Below, piece by piece: positions 1-7,009 of a stretch of DNA of 29,686 nucleotides (position 1 is the stretch's first letter; each line of letters opens with the position of its first letter). The notes under the pieces were generated by a model, which ran no database searches, was not told the DNA's origin, and saw only the letters and a program-made list of their open reading frames with translations. The translations under genes were made by a program, and so were the position numbers. Source of the stretch: JARYMI01 sp037444845 (lineage in GTDB: Bacteria; Acidobacteriota; Aminicenantia; Aminicenantales; UBA8522); contig JBBILQ010000029.1 in assembly GCA_037444845.1 (NCBI GenBank), forward strand, positions 1 through 29,686, read 5' to 3'.

Positions 1-22
1 CGCGTCTTTGGTGATCGCAATT

Positions 23-49
23 TATGTGATGTTATTTGTGAGACGCACC
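23..49 (+). repeat. Left copy of a short inverted repeat (partner at 29524-29550)
   Basis: This 27-base stretch matches the reverse complement of 29524-29550 at 23 of 27 positions by eye, sharing the core GTTATTT-x-TGAGACGC. Weaker similarity continues about 15 bases further (CCAC-x-AGA and GAAGC shared). It lies outside any convincing gene, at the edge of the window. It may belong to a dispersed intergenic repeat family; only two clear copies are visible here. Confidence 0.55.
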
Positions 50-70
50 ACTAGAAGGACGAAGCAGGCT

Positions 71-655
71 TTAATCTCTGACGATGAAATAATCGGTTTT
101 CTTGCCCGCTGCAGCGACCATCTTGGCCTTGGCTGCATCAGCCTCTTCTTTGGACGAAAATCCTCCGACACGAACGCGGAAAAGCGGCTTCTTATCCGAA
201 GGCTGGGGGTCGAGAACAATCACCTGGTAACCCTGGCTTTTAAACGTGAGGGCAGCTGACTGGGCAGCCTGGCGGTCCTCCAGCGCGGCCACTTGGACGT
301 AGTAGCGGCCGCCTTTGGCGGCAGGGGATTGCGGCCGGGCCGCAGCCGGTTCAGTCTTCGGCTCTGGCCGGGGCTTTTCCGGAATAACGGCTTTCTGAGC
401 CGGGACCTCCTCAGCTTTCGGGCTCGCGGCGGGCTCCTTGGCTTGATGCTTGACCTGGGGGAGGACAATCTTTTCCGGCTCTGTTGCGGGCTTCTGGGCG
501 ATAACGCTGGCTGTCTTGGCGACCTGGGCGTGCTTTTTTCCCACTGAAACCCCGAGGAGGAAGATGATGACGCCCAAAATCAGGATGCTGAGAAAAATAA
601 TGGCCAGCTGAGTGCTTGAAACCTGCAGTTCTCTGAATTCTCGGTTTTTTATCAT
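71..655 (-). CDS. SPOR-domain membrane protein
   Basis: A 194-residue protein with a short cytoplasmic N-terminus, one transmembrane helix at about residues 16-38, a Pro/Lys/Glu/Ala-rich linker (about 45-112) and a C-terminal SPOR domain (about 116-193) that begins GRYYVQVAAL and contains FRVRVGGF. SPOR domains bind denuded septal peptidoglycan glycans, so a single-pass inner-membrane protein with its C-terminus in the periplasm is expected, as in FtsN and DedD. Length and layout fit that group, but there is no basis for a specific name. Its ATG overlaps the stop of the upstream slipin gene by 4 bases, implying translational coupling and one transcript with slipin and the NfeD-type protease. 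The linker is low-complexity; only the TM segment and SPOR domain are diagnostic. Confidence 0.88.
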   Translation of the reverse strand: MIKNREFRELQVSSTQLAIIFLSILILGVIIFLLGVSVGKKHAQVAKTASVIAQKPATEPEKIVLPQVKHQAKEPAASPKAEEVPAQKAVIPEKPRPEPKTEPAAARPQSPAAKGGRYYVQVAALEDRQAAQSAALTFKSQGYQVIVLDPQPSDKKPLFRVRVGGFSSKEEADAAKAKMVAAAGKKTDYFIVRD

Positions 656-1416
656 GCCTTATCAGGTCTTGTTTTTTCGTAGGTGAATGCCTTGAGGAGT
701 TCCATGGGGAGCGGGAAGACGATCGTGGAATTCTTTTCAGTGGCGATCTCGGTCAGGGTTCCGAGAAAGCGGAGCTGCAGAGCCTGAGGGTTGGTGGAGA
801 GAATCTCGGCTGCTTGAGTAAGCTTGCTCGCCGCCTGGAATTCGCCGTCGGCATGGATGACTTTTGCCCGTCTTTCCCGTTCCGCCTCTGCCTGCTTGGC
901 GATGGCCCGGACCATTGTGTCGGGCAGGTCGACATGCTTCATCTCCACAACCTGGACTTTGATTCCCCATGGATCGGTGTGTCTATCCAGAATCTCCTGG
1001 AGCTGGGCGTTGAGTTTTTCGCGTTCGGATAGAAGGTCGTCGAGCTCCACCTCGCCCAGCACGCTGCGCAGAGTCGTCTGCGAAAGCTGGGAGGTGGCGT
1101 AGAGAAAGTCCTGGACTTCGATGATCGCCTTGAGGGGTTCCATGACGCGGAAATAGACGACAGCGTTCACTTTCACCGATACGTTGTCTCTGGTGATAAC
1201 GTCCTGGGGCGGGATGTCCAGAGTCACGATCCTCAGGCTCACCCGCACCATTCGGTCGATCGGCGCAAAGACAAAAATGAGCCCAGGGCCCTTGGGACGC
1301 GAGAGCACGCGTCCCAGACGGAAGATGACTCCGCGCTCATATTCGCGCAGAACTTTGATTGAGTTGAGAAGGTAGAGCACAATCAACCCGATGACAATAA
1401 CCGGAAACGTTACCAT
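652..1416 (-). CDS. Slipin / stomatin-like SPFH (band 7) protein
   Basis: A 254-residue protein with an N-terminal hydrophobic hairpin or helix (residues 3-18) followed by an SPFH/band 7 domain: YERGVIFRLGR, then PIDRMVRVSLR, DIPPQDVITRDNVSVKV and a coiled-coil-forming stretch rich in AEAERERRAKVI. Prokaryotic slipins oligomerise on the inner membrane and are typically encoded next to an NfeD-type serine protease that can cleave their C-terminal tail; here that protease lies immediately upstream (74 bases). The ATG is preceded by a strong AGGAGG site about 6 bases away. Length is normal for bacterial slipins. The family call is secure; the physiological role (membrane microdomain scaffold, proteolysis control) is inferred from family and neighbour. 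Confidence 0.94.
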   Translation of the reverse strand: MVTFPVIVIGLIVLYLLNSIKVLREYERGVIFRLGRVLSRPKGPGLIFVFAPIDRMVRVSLRIVTLDIPPQDVITRDNVSVKVNAVVYFRVMEPLKAIIEVQDFLYATSQLSQTTLRSVLGEVELDDLLSEREKLNAQLQEILDRHTDPWGIKVQVVEMKHVDLPDTMVRAIAKQAEAERERRAKVIHADGEFQAASKLTQAAEILSTNPQALQLRFLGTLTEIATEKNSTIVFPLPMELLKAFTYEKTRPDKA

Positions 1417-1490
1417 TTGTTCCTCCTTTTTTTTATCTATAATTTATTTTCCTGACAGCCTTTAAGGACAGCCGGCATCGCCTGCAGGAT

Positions 1491-2777
1491 TCAGGTTTTT
1501 TCTACACGAATTCTCAAGCCTTCCAGGACGGCAACAACTCTTACCCGGCTGCCTTTGGGAATCACGGCGGCGGATTCGGCATTCCAGAGCTCGCCATGGA
1601 CAAAAACCTTGCCTTCCGGACTGAGATCGGTCCGGGCAATGCCGACCTCTCCGACGAGCCCTTCTTTTCCGGTGTGGACTTTCTTCGCATGAGATCTGAC
1701 AACGAGAAAGACCAAGAATAAAAAGATCAACGAGAGGCCGATGGCCATGGGAAGGACAAATTTCAGGCTTGGCTGAAGCTCAGGGATGGGGGCGTTGATG
1801 AGCATGATTGAGCCGAGAACCATGGCGATGATCCCTCCTACGGATAGTATTCCATAGCTCTGCACCTTGACTTCCAGGATAAACAGGCCGATGGCCAGAA
1901 GAATCAGGATCAGGCCGACATAGTTGATGGGCAGAATCTGGAAAGAAAAAATGGCCAGGAGAAGACAGATGGCGCCTAGGACACCGGGCAGGATGGCCCC
2001 CGGGTTGGAGAATTCAAAATAGAGCCCTAACAGACCGAGCATAAGCAGGATGTAAGCAAGGTTGGGGTTGGAAATCGTCATCAGGAACTTCTGCCTGGCA
2101 GACATCGGGATGTCGATGAGTGCCTCGTCCTTGAGACGCAGGGTCTCCTCTTTGCCGTCAAAACGCCGGATTGTCTTTTGATCGAAGTGCTCGATGATTT
2201 CCTGGACGCTTTTGGCCACAAAATCGACAAGCCCTTGCTTGAAGGCTTCTTGTTCTGTATACGAGAGGCTCTGACGAACGGCGTCCTCGGCCAAACGCGT
2301 GTTCCTTCCTCTTCTTTCAGCCAACGTCTTGATATAAGAAGCGGCGTCATGGGTGACTTTTTCTTCCATGGTTTTATCCATGGGCTGGCCGGTGATCGAG
2401 ATGCCAACAGGATGGGCTGCGCCCGTGCTCGTTCCCGGAGCCATGATGAAAAGGTCGCTGGCGATGGCGAGGAAAAAACCCGCCGACGCCGCCCGGGCGC
2501 CGCTCGGGCTAACGTAGACGGCCACAGGGGTCCGGCTGGCCAGGATTTTGGAAATGATCTCCCTCATCGAGGAGTCCAACCCGCCGGGCGTGTTTAAGAT
2601 AATGATGACCAGGCGGGCGTTCTCACTGTCCGCTCGTTCGATCGTCTTGGTGATGTATTCCGAAGAAATGGGATGGATAGGGGCGTCGACAGTGATTTTG
2701 AAGACGGAGCTCCATCCCTGCGAAGGAATGACGAGCAGAAAGGTTAGGGCAACGATCGAGGGGAGAATCTTTTTCAC
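1491..2777 (-). CDS. NfeD-type membrane-bound serine protease (ClpP-like)
   Basis: A 428-residue protein with a signal peptide (about 1-23), a ClpP/crotonase-fold protease domain (about 25-215) containing NTPGGLDSSM and GARAASAGFF, four or so membrane segments (about 235-350) and a C-terminal soluble NfeD OB-like domain (about 365-428). Ser98 in the AASAG motif is the expected nucleophile. Lys140, 42 residues later, has the spacing of the Ser-Lys dyad known for archaeal 1510-N protease. It is the long NfeD form that partners with slipin, which follows in the operon. The start is GTG at 2777 with no Shine-Dalgarno, but a near-perfect promoter ends about 9 bases before it, so the mRNA may be leaderless. 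No upstream in-frame alternative includes a better signal peptide. Confidence 0.93.
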   Translation of the reverse strand: MKKILPSIVALTFLLVIPSQGWSSVFKITVDAPIHPISSEYITKTIERADSENARLVIIILNTPGGLDSSMREIISKILASRTPVAVYVSPSGARAASAGFFLAIASDLFIMAPGTSTGAAHPVGISITGQPMDKTMEEKVTHDAASYIKTLAERRGRNTRLAEDAVRQSLSYTEQEAFKQGLVDFVAKSVQEIIEHFDQKTIRRFDGKEETLRLKDEALIDIPMSARQKFLMTISNPNLAYILLMLGLLGLYFEFSNPGAILPGVLGAICLLLAIFSFQILPINYVGLILILLAIGLFILEVKVQSYGILSVGGIIAMVLGSIMLINAPIPELQPSLKFVLPMAIGLSLIFLFLVFLVVRSHAKKVHTGKEGLVGEVGIARTDLSPEGKVFVHGELWNAESAAVIPKGSRVRVVAVLEGLRIRVEKT

Positions 2778-2786
2778 CGCAGCTTT

Positions 2787-2815
2787 ATTATAGGAACTCA
2801 GCTAAATCAAGTCAA
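2787..2815 (-). promoter_or_regulatory. Sigma-70-type promoter of the NfeD/slipin/SPOR operon
   Basis: On the minus strand, TTGACT (2810-2815) is followed after 17 bases by a perfect TATAAT (2787-2792). The GTG start of the protease (2775-2777) lies only 9 bases past the -10 hexamer, so transcription should begin 0-3 bases before the start codon. Confidence 0.8.
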
Positions 2816-2824
2816 CAATCTGGC

Positions 2825-2857
2825 TTGACATTTTATTTTTGATTCATTAATTATAAT
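2825..2857 (+). promoter_or_regulatory. Probable promoter of the HU-like gene, unusual spacing
   Basis: TTGACA (2825-2830) and TATAAT (2852-2857) are both perfect hexamers but 21 bases apart, longer than the usual 16-19. The AT-rich sequence between them offers TAATTA at 2848-2853 as a poorer -10 at 17 bases. The -35 lies 9 bases from the divergent NfeD -35, so the two promoters are back to back. Confidence 0.5.
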
Positions 2858-2888
2858 TACATCTATCCGGTCTGAGGAGAATAAACAG

Positions 2889-3167
2889 ATGATCAAGAAT
2901 GATATTGCCCTTGCTATCGAGAAGAATTCAGAATTCAACAGGGCAAAATCACTGTTCATCGTTGAGTGCGTCCTCAAGGCCTTGAAAGAAGCCTTGGCCA
3001 AAAACCAGAAGATCGAAATCCGCGGGTTCGGGAGTTTCAAGGTCGTCAACAAGAAAACAGGCTATGGCCGAGACATCCGCCGCAAAAAGCAAATAAAAAT
3101 AAAAAAAGGAAGACGGATCAAGTTCAGGTCAGGTCAGAAACTGAAAAACCGGCTGGCCAAGAAGTAG
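2889..3167 (+). CDS. HU/IHF-family DNA-binding protein
   Basis: A 92-residue basic protein matching the full length of HU/IHF. It has the N-terminal helical dimerisation part (about 1-40), the conserved IRGFGSFKVVNKKTGYGRDI region where the DNA-binding arm begins (about 45-63), and a Lys/Arg-rich C-terminus ending RLAKK. Such proteins bend and compact DNA as dimers. ATG at 2889 is preceded by AGGAG (2875-2879) with 9-base spacing. The arm lacks the usual RNPxTG sequence (GRDIRRKK instead), more IHF-like or divergent, so I do not assign hupB or ihf names. Its TAG stop is directly followed, without a single intervening base, by the ATG of the next gene in the same frame. Confidence 0.93.
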   Translation: MIKNDIALAIEKNSEFNRAKSLFIVECVLKALKEALAKNQKIEIRGFGSFKVVNKKTGYGRDIRRKKQIKIKKGRRIKFRSGQKLKNRLAKK

Positions 3168-4103
3168 ATGAACCGGCCAAAGATCTCAAGACCCGAAGGC
3201 CTTAAAACGTATTCTCTTTTATCCCGGAAAAGCAAAATCAGCGTCAAAAATTTTGCCAAAGACTACCAGCCCGACGGAAGTTTCAGAGATTTCGTTGACA
3301 GTCTCCCCGATATCCTGGCCGGCCGTGAGTTCAAGGATTTCATCGGGCGTTTGAAAAGGGCCAGAAAGAGCCACAAGACCATCTTCATGGCGATGGGCGC
3401 TCATGTCATCAAAGTCGGGCTGAACCCTGTCATCATCCGGCTGATGAAGGAAGGATGGGTCACCGGCCTGGCGCTGAACGGAGCGGGCATCATCCATGAT
3501 TTCGAGATCGCCTTCAGCGGCCGAACATCAGAGGACGTGACTCACCAGGTTCAAACCGGAAAGTTCGGCATGGCCAGGGAAACAGGCCAGTGGCTCAATC
3601 AAGCCATAAACCGGGGAGCCAAGAGGGGAATAGGATTAGGCCAGGCGGTTGGAGAGGCGATCGCCTCTTCGGATTTTCCGTATAAGCGCTTGAGCCTGTT
3701 AGCGGTCTCTCATGAGCTCGGCATCCCGACGAGCGTTCATGTGGCGATAGGAACAGATACGATCCATTTTCACCCCGAGGCCAGGGGAGAGGCCCTGGGC
3801 AAGACCTCATTAGCAGACTTTTTCCTTTTCTGCTCGCTTGTCGAGAGGCTCGAGGCCGGAGTTTTCATCAACATCGGCTCAGCCGTCGTCCTGCCCGAGG
3901 TTTTTCTTAAGGCTGTTTCCTACGTCAGGAACAAAGGCCATAAGCTCGACAGTTTTACGGCGGCGGTTTTTGATTTTATCCATCACTATCGTCCTGCTCA
4001 AAACGTCATTCAGAGAACCCTCGGAAGCCGGAGCAAAGGATTCTACTTCATCGGGCATCATGAGATCATGATCCCGCTTCTGGCCGCTTCCCTTTTAGCC
4101 TGA
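3168..4103 (+). CDS. Conserved protein of unknown function, possibly deoxyhypusine synthase-like fold
   Basis: A 311-residue soluble protein without signal peptide or membrane segment. Striking conserved-looking stretches include MAMGAHVIKVGLNPVII (about 65-81), LALNGAGIIHDFEIAF (about 91-106) followed by SGRTSEDV, a Gly-rich GAKRGIGLGQAVGEAI, and HVAIGTDTIHFHPEA. The NGAGxxHDFE and SEDV pattern recalls proteins loosely annotated as deoxyhypusine synthase-like (NAD-binding fold), but I do not see the active-site lysine context of true deoxyhypusine synthase, and bacteria generally lack its eIF5A substrate. Function is therefore left open. The gene abuts the HU-like gene and is likely co-transcribed. 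Its 3' end overlaps the convergent coaE gene by 38 bases. The start is set by the preceding stop; no good ribosome site is present, suggesting reinitiation. Confidence 0.75.
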   Translation: MNRPKISRPEGLKTYSLLSRKSKISVKNFAKDYQPDGSFRDFVDSLPDILAGREFKDFIGRLKRARKSHKTIFMAMGAHVIKVGLNPVIIRLMKEGWVTGLALNGAGIIHDFEIAFSGRTSEDVTHQVQTGKFGMARETGQWLNQAINRGAKRGIGLGQAVGEAIASSDFPYKRLSLLAVSHELGIPTSVHVAIGTDTIHFHPEARGEALGKTSLADFFLFCSLVERLEAGVFINIGSAVVLPEVFLKAVSYVRNKGHKLDSFTAAVFDFIHHYRPAQNVIQRTLGSRSKGFYFIGHHEIMIPLLAASLLA

Positions 4104-4746
4104 AGCCAGTCCGCGGAGGGCGGGCATCTTTTTTGTTTTTCTTCCGGTAATCATCGAGCAGCCGACCGTAAAGAACCTCGCTCTGTCTGATGGTCTCCTC
4201 AAGAGAGCCTGAGGTGTCGATGACATAGTCGGCCTGCTTTATTTTTTGAGCGGAGGGCATCTGGCTTCGGATTTTTTCCCGGGCTTCTTGGCGGCTGATC
4301 CGGTCTCTCTCCATCAGCCGTTTGAGCTGAATTCTTTCCGGGCAGGTGACGACGACAATTTTATCGAAAAAACAGGTGTAGCCTGACTCAATCGTCAAGG
4401 CCGCTTCGGAGACGAAAATCTTGTGGAGTCCCTTCTTGGCCAGCCGGCGAACAGTTTGCTTCTTTTTTTCCAAAACGAGCGGATGGACAAGACGGTTGAT
4501 GAATTGCCGTTCCTTGACACTGGAAAAAATAAGTGCGGCCAACTTTGGCCGGTTGATCGTCCGGTCAGGGTTCAGGATCGCCGGGCCGAAACGGTCGACG
4601 ATCTTCTGCCAGGCGAAAAGGCCGGGCTTCATCAGGCTGCGGGCGACTCGATCAGCAGATTGGAGGGCGCAGCCGTGTTTCTCGAGGACAGAGGCCACGA
4701 CCGATTTTCCCGTGGCTATTCCGCCAGTCAAACCAACGATGAGCAT
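4066..4746 (-). CDS. coaE: Dephospho-CoA kinase
   Basis: A 226-residue cytoplasmic enzyme for the last step of coenzyme A synthesis, ATP-dependent phosphorylation of the 3'-hydroxyl of dephospho-CoA. The P-loop GGIATGKS is at residues 8-15, followed by CoaE-typical ADRVARSLM, the lid/NMP-like region with INRPKLAALIF and FINRLVHPLVL, and VVVVTCPERIQLKRLMERD. I chose ATG at 4746 because the family begins MLIVGLTGG; an in-frame upstream extension to 4845 only adds low-complexity sequence overlapping the preceding PilZ gene. The length is slightly long because of a Lys/Arg/Pro-rich C-terminal tail beyond the kinase fold, the part that overlaps the convergent gene. It is separated from the PilZ gene by 31 bases and probably shares its transcript. 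Confidence 0.94.
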   Translation of the reverse strand: MLIVGLTGGIATGKSVVASVLEKHGCALQSADRVARSLMKPGLFAWQKIVDRFGPAILNPDRTINRPKLAALIFSSVKERQFINRLVHPLVLEKKKQTVRRLAKKGLHKIFVSEAALTIESGYTCFFDKIVVVTCPERIQLKRLMERDRISRQEAREKIRSQMPSAQKIKQADYVIDTSGSLEETIRQSEVLYGRLLDDYRKKNKKDARPPRTGFRLKGKRPEAGS

Positions 4747-4777
4747 GGACGTTGGAGGAGGAAGAGGCGGGGAGGAA

Positions 4778-5173
4778 TCACTTCGGCTTCTTTTTTTTGC
4801 CCACCTCGATAAATTTGAAATCCTTGTCGAACCGGATGGCCACACCCTGCCTTTTCGCTCTTTTATCGGGCTCCTCGAGCCGGACGGTGATTCCTCCGAG
4901 GTTAAGCTTGAGGTTTTTCCCGCCCGTCAGCTGGCGAGGGAGGTCGATCATGAGGTTAAGCTTGGAGCCGACGACGACGCCCGAATCGAGGCAGAAATAG
5001 GCCCCGGTGGCGCTGATGTTTTCGATGGTCGTCGACTCTTCGAACTTTTTGCCATCAGCCAGCTTTCCCTGAATGCTCGTGGCCAGGGGCAGGTCGAGCC
5101 GCCATTCCCGCCGTCTGTTGGCCTGAATGAGAGGAAAGGGTTTTTCTTTTTTCGATTGCTGGACTTTTTTCAT
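4778..5173 (-). CDS. PilZ-domain protein with intact c-di-GMP motifs
   Basis: A 131-residue single-domain PilZ protein. Both cyclic-di-GMP contact motifs are present: RxxxR at residues 21-25 (RREWR) and NxSxxG at 52-57 (NISATG), within the expected beta-barrel context (ATGAYFCLDSGVVVGSKLNLMIDLP). It should bind c-di-GMP and act through a protein partner, as it has no output domain. It lies 25 bases downstream of the LuxR-type regulator and 31 upstream of coaE. The Lys-rich C-terminus (GKKKKPK) is unstructured. Two further PilZ-like paralogues lie at 6006-6485 and 6556-6915, but those have lost the motifs. Confidence 0.9.
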   Translation of the reverse strand: MKKVQQSKKEKPFPLIQANRRREWRLDLPLATSIQGKLADGKKFEESTTIENISATGAYFCLDSGVVVGSKLNLMIDLPRQLTGGKNLKLNLGGITVRLEEPDKRAKRQGVAIRFDKDFKFIEVGKKKKPK

Positions 5174-5198
5174 CTCAACCTCTCATGATTGGAATTCG

Positions 5199-5885
5199 TC
5201 AGAACAAGGCCGAATTAATGGCATAAAGAGCGAGCTGAAGCCGGCTGTGGGTGTCGAGCTTGGCATAAATGCTCTTGATGTGAGAGCGCACTGTGTTCTT
5301 GCTGATAAACAGAGTTTCAGCAATTTCATCGTTGCTCTTGCCCTGTCCGATAAGCCTGAGAACCTGAAACTCGGTTGGAGTCAGCTGGTCCAGAGTCTTT
5401 TCCTTGAGGTCCCGGCCGACCACAGAAATGATCCGGTCCATGATGCTGCTCATTTTATCGCGCGGCAGCCAGATCTCTCCCTTGTTGATAACCCGGATGG
5501 CCTCAGAGAGCTGGGTGGCCGGGTCGGTCAGGTCAAAGTAGCCTCTTGCCCCGGCGTTGATAAGCCCGACGATTTCCTCATGCGAAGGAATGCTCCCCAG
5601 GAGCAACAGCTGTGATTTGCTCTGAATTTTGGATATTTCCTTTATCGCTTTGCAGATTTCCCGCATGTTCGGCAGCGGCTCGGTGTTCGCAAAAACGATG
5701 ACCTGGGGCCTCAGCTTCTTGATCGATTCCATAAAGGTCTCGATCGTGTTTTTTTCGACATTAGCGATGTCGATCCCAGAATCGGATTCCAGGGCTTTCA
5801 GAATTCCTGAGAGAATAATTTCCGACGGGCAAAAGACGAGGATTTTAATTTTTTTCTCATCCAAGGCTATTGTCTTTTTATTCAT
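5199..5885 (-). CDS. NarL/FixJ-type response regulator with degenerate receiver
   Basis: A 228-residue protein with a receiver-like domain (about 12-135) and a C-terminal LuxR/GerE helix-turn-helix (about 167-225: LTPTEFQVLRLIGQGKSNDEIAETL with recognition helix SKNTVRSHIKSIYAKL). The DNA-binding half is canonical. The receiver half keeps the fold signature (GARGYFDLTDP, INKGEIWLP) but lacks the phosphorylation residues: the acidic pair is Cys19-Pro20, the phosphoacceptor position in PQVIVFANTEP is Ala66, and the conserved lysine position is Leu119. It is therefore probably not controlled by classical phosphotransfer. No histidine kinase is nearby. ATG at 5885 has a GAGAGGG ribosome site and lies about 60 bases after a strong promoter. 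A downstream PilZ gene suggests a c-di-GMP-linked regulon, which is inference. Confidence 0.9.
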   Translation of the reverse strand: MNKKTIALDEKKIKILVFCPSEIILSGILKALESDSGIDIANVEKNTIETFMESIKKLRPQVIVFANTEPLPNMREICKAIKEISKIQSKSQLLLLGSIPSHEEIVGLINAGARGYFDLTDPATQLSEAIRVINKGEIWLPRDKMSSIMDRIISVVGRDLKEKTLDQLTPTEFQVLRLIGQGKSNDEIAETLFISKNTVRSHIKSIYAKLDTHSRLQLALYAINSALF

Positions 5886-5951
5886 AGCCCTCTCACTCTT
5901 TTGATTTTATTTACCGCGTAGCCAGTGAAGCATCTCCCATTATCTGGCGGA

Positions 5952-5980
5952 ATTCTATTAAAACGCGTGAGCCTTGTCAA
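5952..5980 (-). promoter_or_regulatory. Sigma-70-type promoter of the regulator-PilZ-coaE unit
   Basis: On the minus strand TTGACA (5975-5980) and TAGAAT (5952-5957) are separated by 17 bases. Predicted transcription start is near 5945, leaving an untranslated leader of about 60 bases before the ATG at 5885. Confidence 0.8.
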
Positions 5981-6005
5981 GAAGTTATCGGCGGGAAAAG
6001 AATGA

Positions 6006-6485
6006 TCAGTTGACGGACGGAGGGAGGGGGTTGAGCCTGAATCTTTTGTCCAGGCGGATCGAAACCAGTTTCTTTTTTCCGCTCTGGGCGGGTTCTGTCT
6101 GGGTCAGGATGACAGTTCCGGAGAGCTGAAGCTTCAGATGGCTCTCCAGGATGAGGGTCTTAGGGATTTCCAGTGACAGGTCGAGCTTGGACCCCACCGT
6201 CACCCGGGACCGCAGCAAAATGGTCGCCTCCTCGGAGCTGATCGAGAGGATTTGAGTTTTTTCCTTGAACTTGTTTTCCAGGACATCCACCCCCGTCACG
6301 ATAGCCGGCAGAGAGAGGTCGAAGGCCCGCTCTTTCTTCCCGGCTCCAGCAGCTCCCGGGATGACGGGTGAAGAAGAATCTCCTTGGTTTTTCATTTCTC
6401 CGTTGCCATTTTGGAGGGAGGCGGCTTCAAAGGCAATCCCTCTTGGAGATGAATTATAGGGTGATTTTTTGGCCATTCTCATCAT
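6006..6485 (-). CDS. PilZ-like protein lacking c-di-GMP motifs
   Basis: A 159-residue protein whose C-terminal about 105 residues align in pattern with the neighbouring PilZ proteins (LSLPAIVTGVDV, then VGSKLDLSLEIPKTL, LKLQLSGTVILTQTE, KLVSIRLDKRFRL). The RxxxR position reads KKERAF and the NxSxxG position reads SISSEEAT, so the cyclic-di-GMP contacts are missing. The first about 50 residues are a Ser/Asn/Gly/Pro-rich, probably disordered tail. The start is uncertain among Met codons at 6485, 6482 and 6476; none has a strong ribosome site. It follows the related 6556-6915 gene by 70 bases in the same direction and probably shares its transcript. Function is unknown; a degenerate PilZ scaffold or partner-binding role is inference. 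Confidence 0.75.
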   Translation of the reverse strand: MMRMAKKSPYNSSPRGIAFEAASLQNGNGEMKNQGDSSSPVIPGAAGAGKKERAFDLSLPAIVTGVDVLENKFKEKTQILSISSEEATILLRSRVTVGSKLDLSLEIPKTLILESHLKLQLSGTVILTQTEPAQSGKKKLVSIRLDKRFRLNPLPPSVN

Positions 6486-6555
6486 CCGTCGTGACTAAGC
6501 TTTAGAGTCTATCCTCGTGTCCGCGATCGTTGACGGGATCGACGGCGCGGCCCTC

Positions 6556-6915
6556 TTAATCATCGGCTTTGATGAAATACTTATTTTCAAAGCGCAAAGA
6601 AACTCGCTGCTTAGCCGGATGAGAATTGTTCGCCTCTACCAGAGCGACTTTTCCGTTGATAACCAGCTTCAGGTTTTTATCCTCAGCCAGCGAAGGAGGA
6701 AGGTCGATGATCAATTTCAGATTCGAGCCCAACGCAATGGAGTTCATCAGGTTGAAGGAGGCGCCGCGGTGGCTGATGTAAAAGAGCAACGTTTTTTCCT
6801 GGAATGATTTCCCGGCGGCGTCTCGGCCTTCAACCAGCGTTGGCAGGGGGAGGTTAAAAACCTGGTCCTTGGTCTCCGTTTTGCCCAGACTGAAGAGCGG
6901 GGATTTCGATAGCAT
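6556..6915 (-). CDS. PilZ-like protein lacking c-di-GMP motifs
   Basis: A 119-residue protein sharing the PilZ barrel pattern with its two neighbours (LPLPTLVEGRDAAGKSF, then GSNLKLIIDLP, NLKLVINGKVALVEAN, RVSLRFENKYF). Neither RxxxR (KTETKDQ instead) nor a proper NxSxxG (YISHRGA, with Tyr for Asn) is present, so cyclic-di-GMP binding is doubtful. I chose ATG at 6915 because a purine-rich AAGGAAAAGGAAG site sits just upstream; a longer in-frame start at 6978 has no such site and adds 21 unrelated residues. It is probably the first gene of a two-gene unit with 6006-6485. Confidence 0.78.
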   Translation of the reverse strand: MLSKSPLFSLGKTETKDQVFNLPLPTLVEGRDAAGKSFQEKTLLFYISHRGASFNLMNSIALGSNLKLIIDLPPSLAEDKNLKLVINGKVALVEANNSHPAKQRVSLRFENKYFIKADD

Positions 6916-6974
6916 CTTCGCTTCCTTTTCCTTTTTTGAGAGTATAAAATGCCATGGTCTAAAGGGCCGGTCAA

Positions 6975-7009
6975 TCACCCCTTTGGATGAAACGAGGGGT
7001 GAATTTTTT
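6975..7009 (+). terminator. Rho-independent terminator-like hairpin, plus orientation, no obvious gene
   Basis: TCACCCCT (6975-6982) pairs perfectly with AGGGGTGA (6995-7002) across a 12-base loop, followed by six T residues at 7004-7009. No plus-strand gene precedes it; both flanking genes run on the minus strand, where no T-run follows the stem. It may end an antisense transcript or be a chance structure. The rest of the 230-base gap up to mscL shows no ORF or RNA I recognise. Confidence 0.4.

Noticed and set aside
8..259. Plus-strand frame at the window start
   Set aside because: It runs through the repeat and then antisense to the SPOR gene; the resemblance of its N-terminus to the frame at 29433-29547 comes from the shared repeat, not from a protein family.
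4421..5188. Long plus-strand reading frame of 255 codons over coaE and the PilZ gene
   Set aside because: It is antisense to two well-supported genes, has no recognisable domain and no ribosome site.
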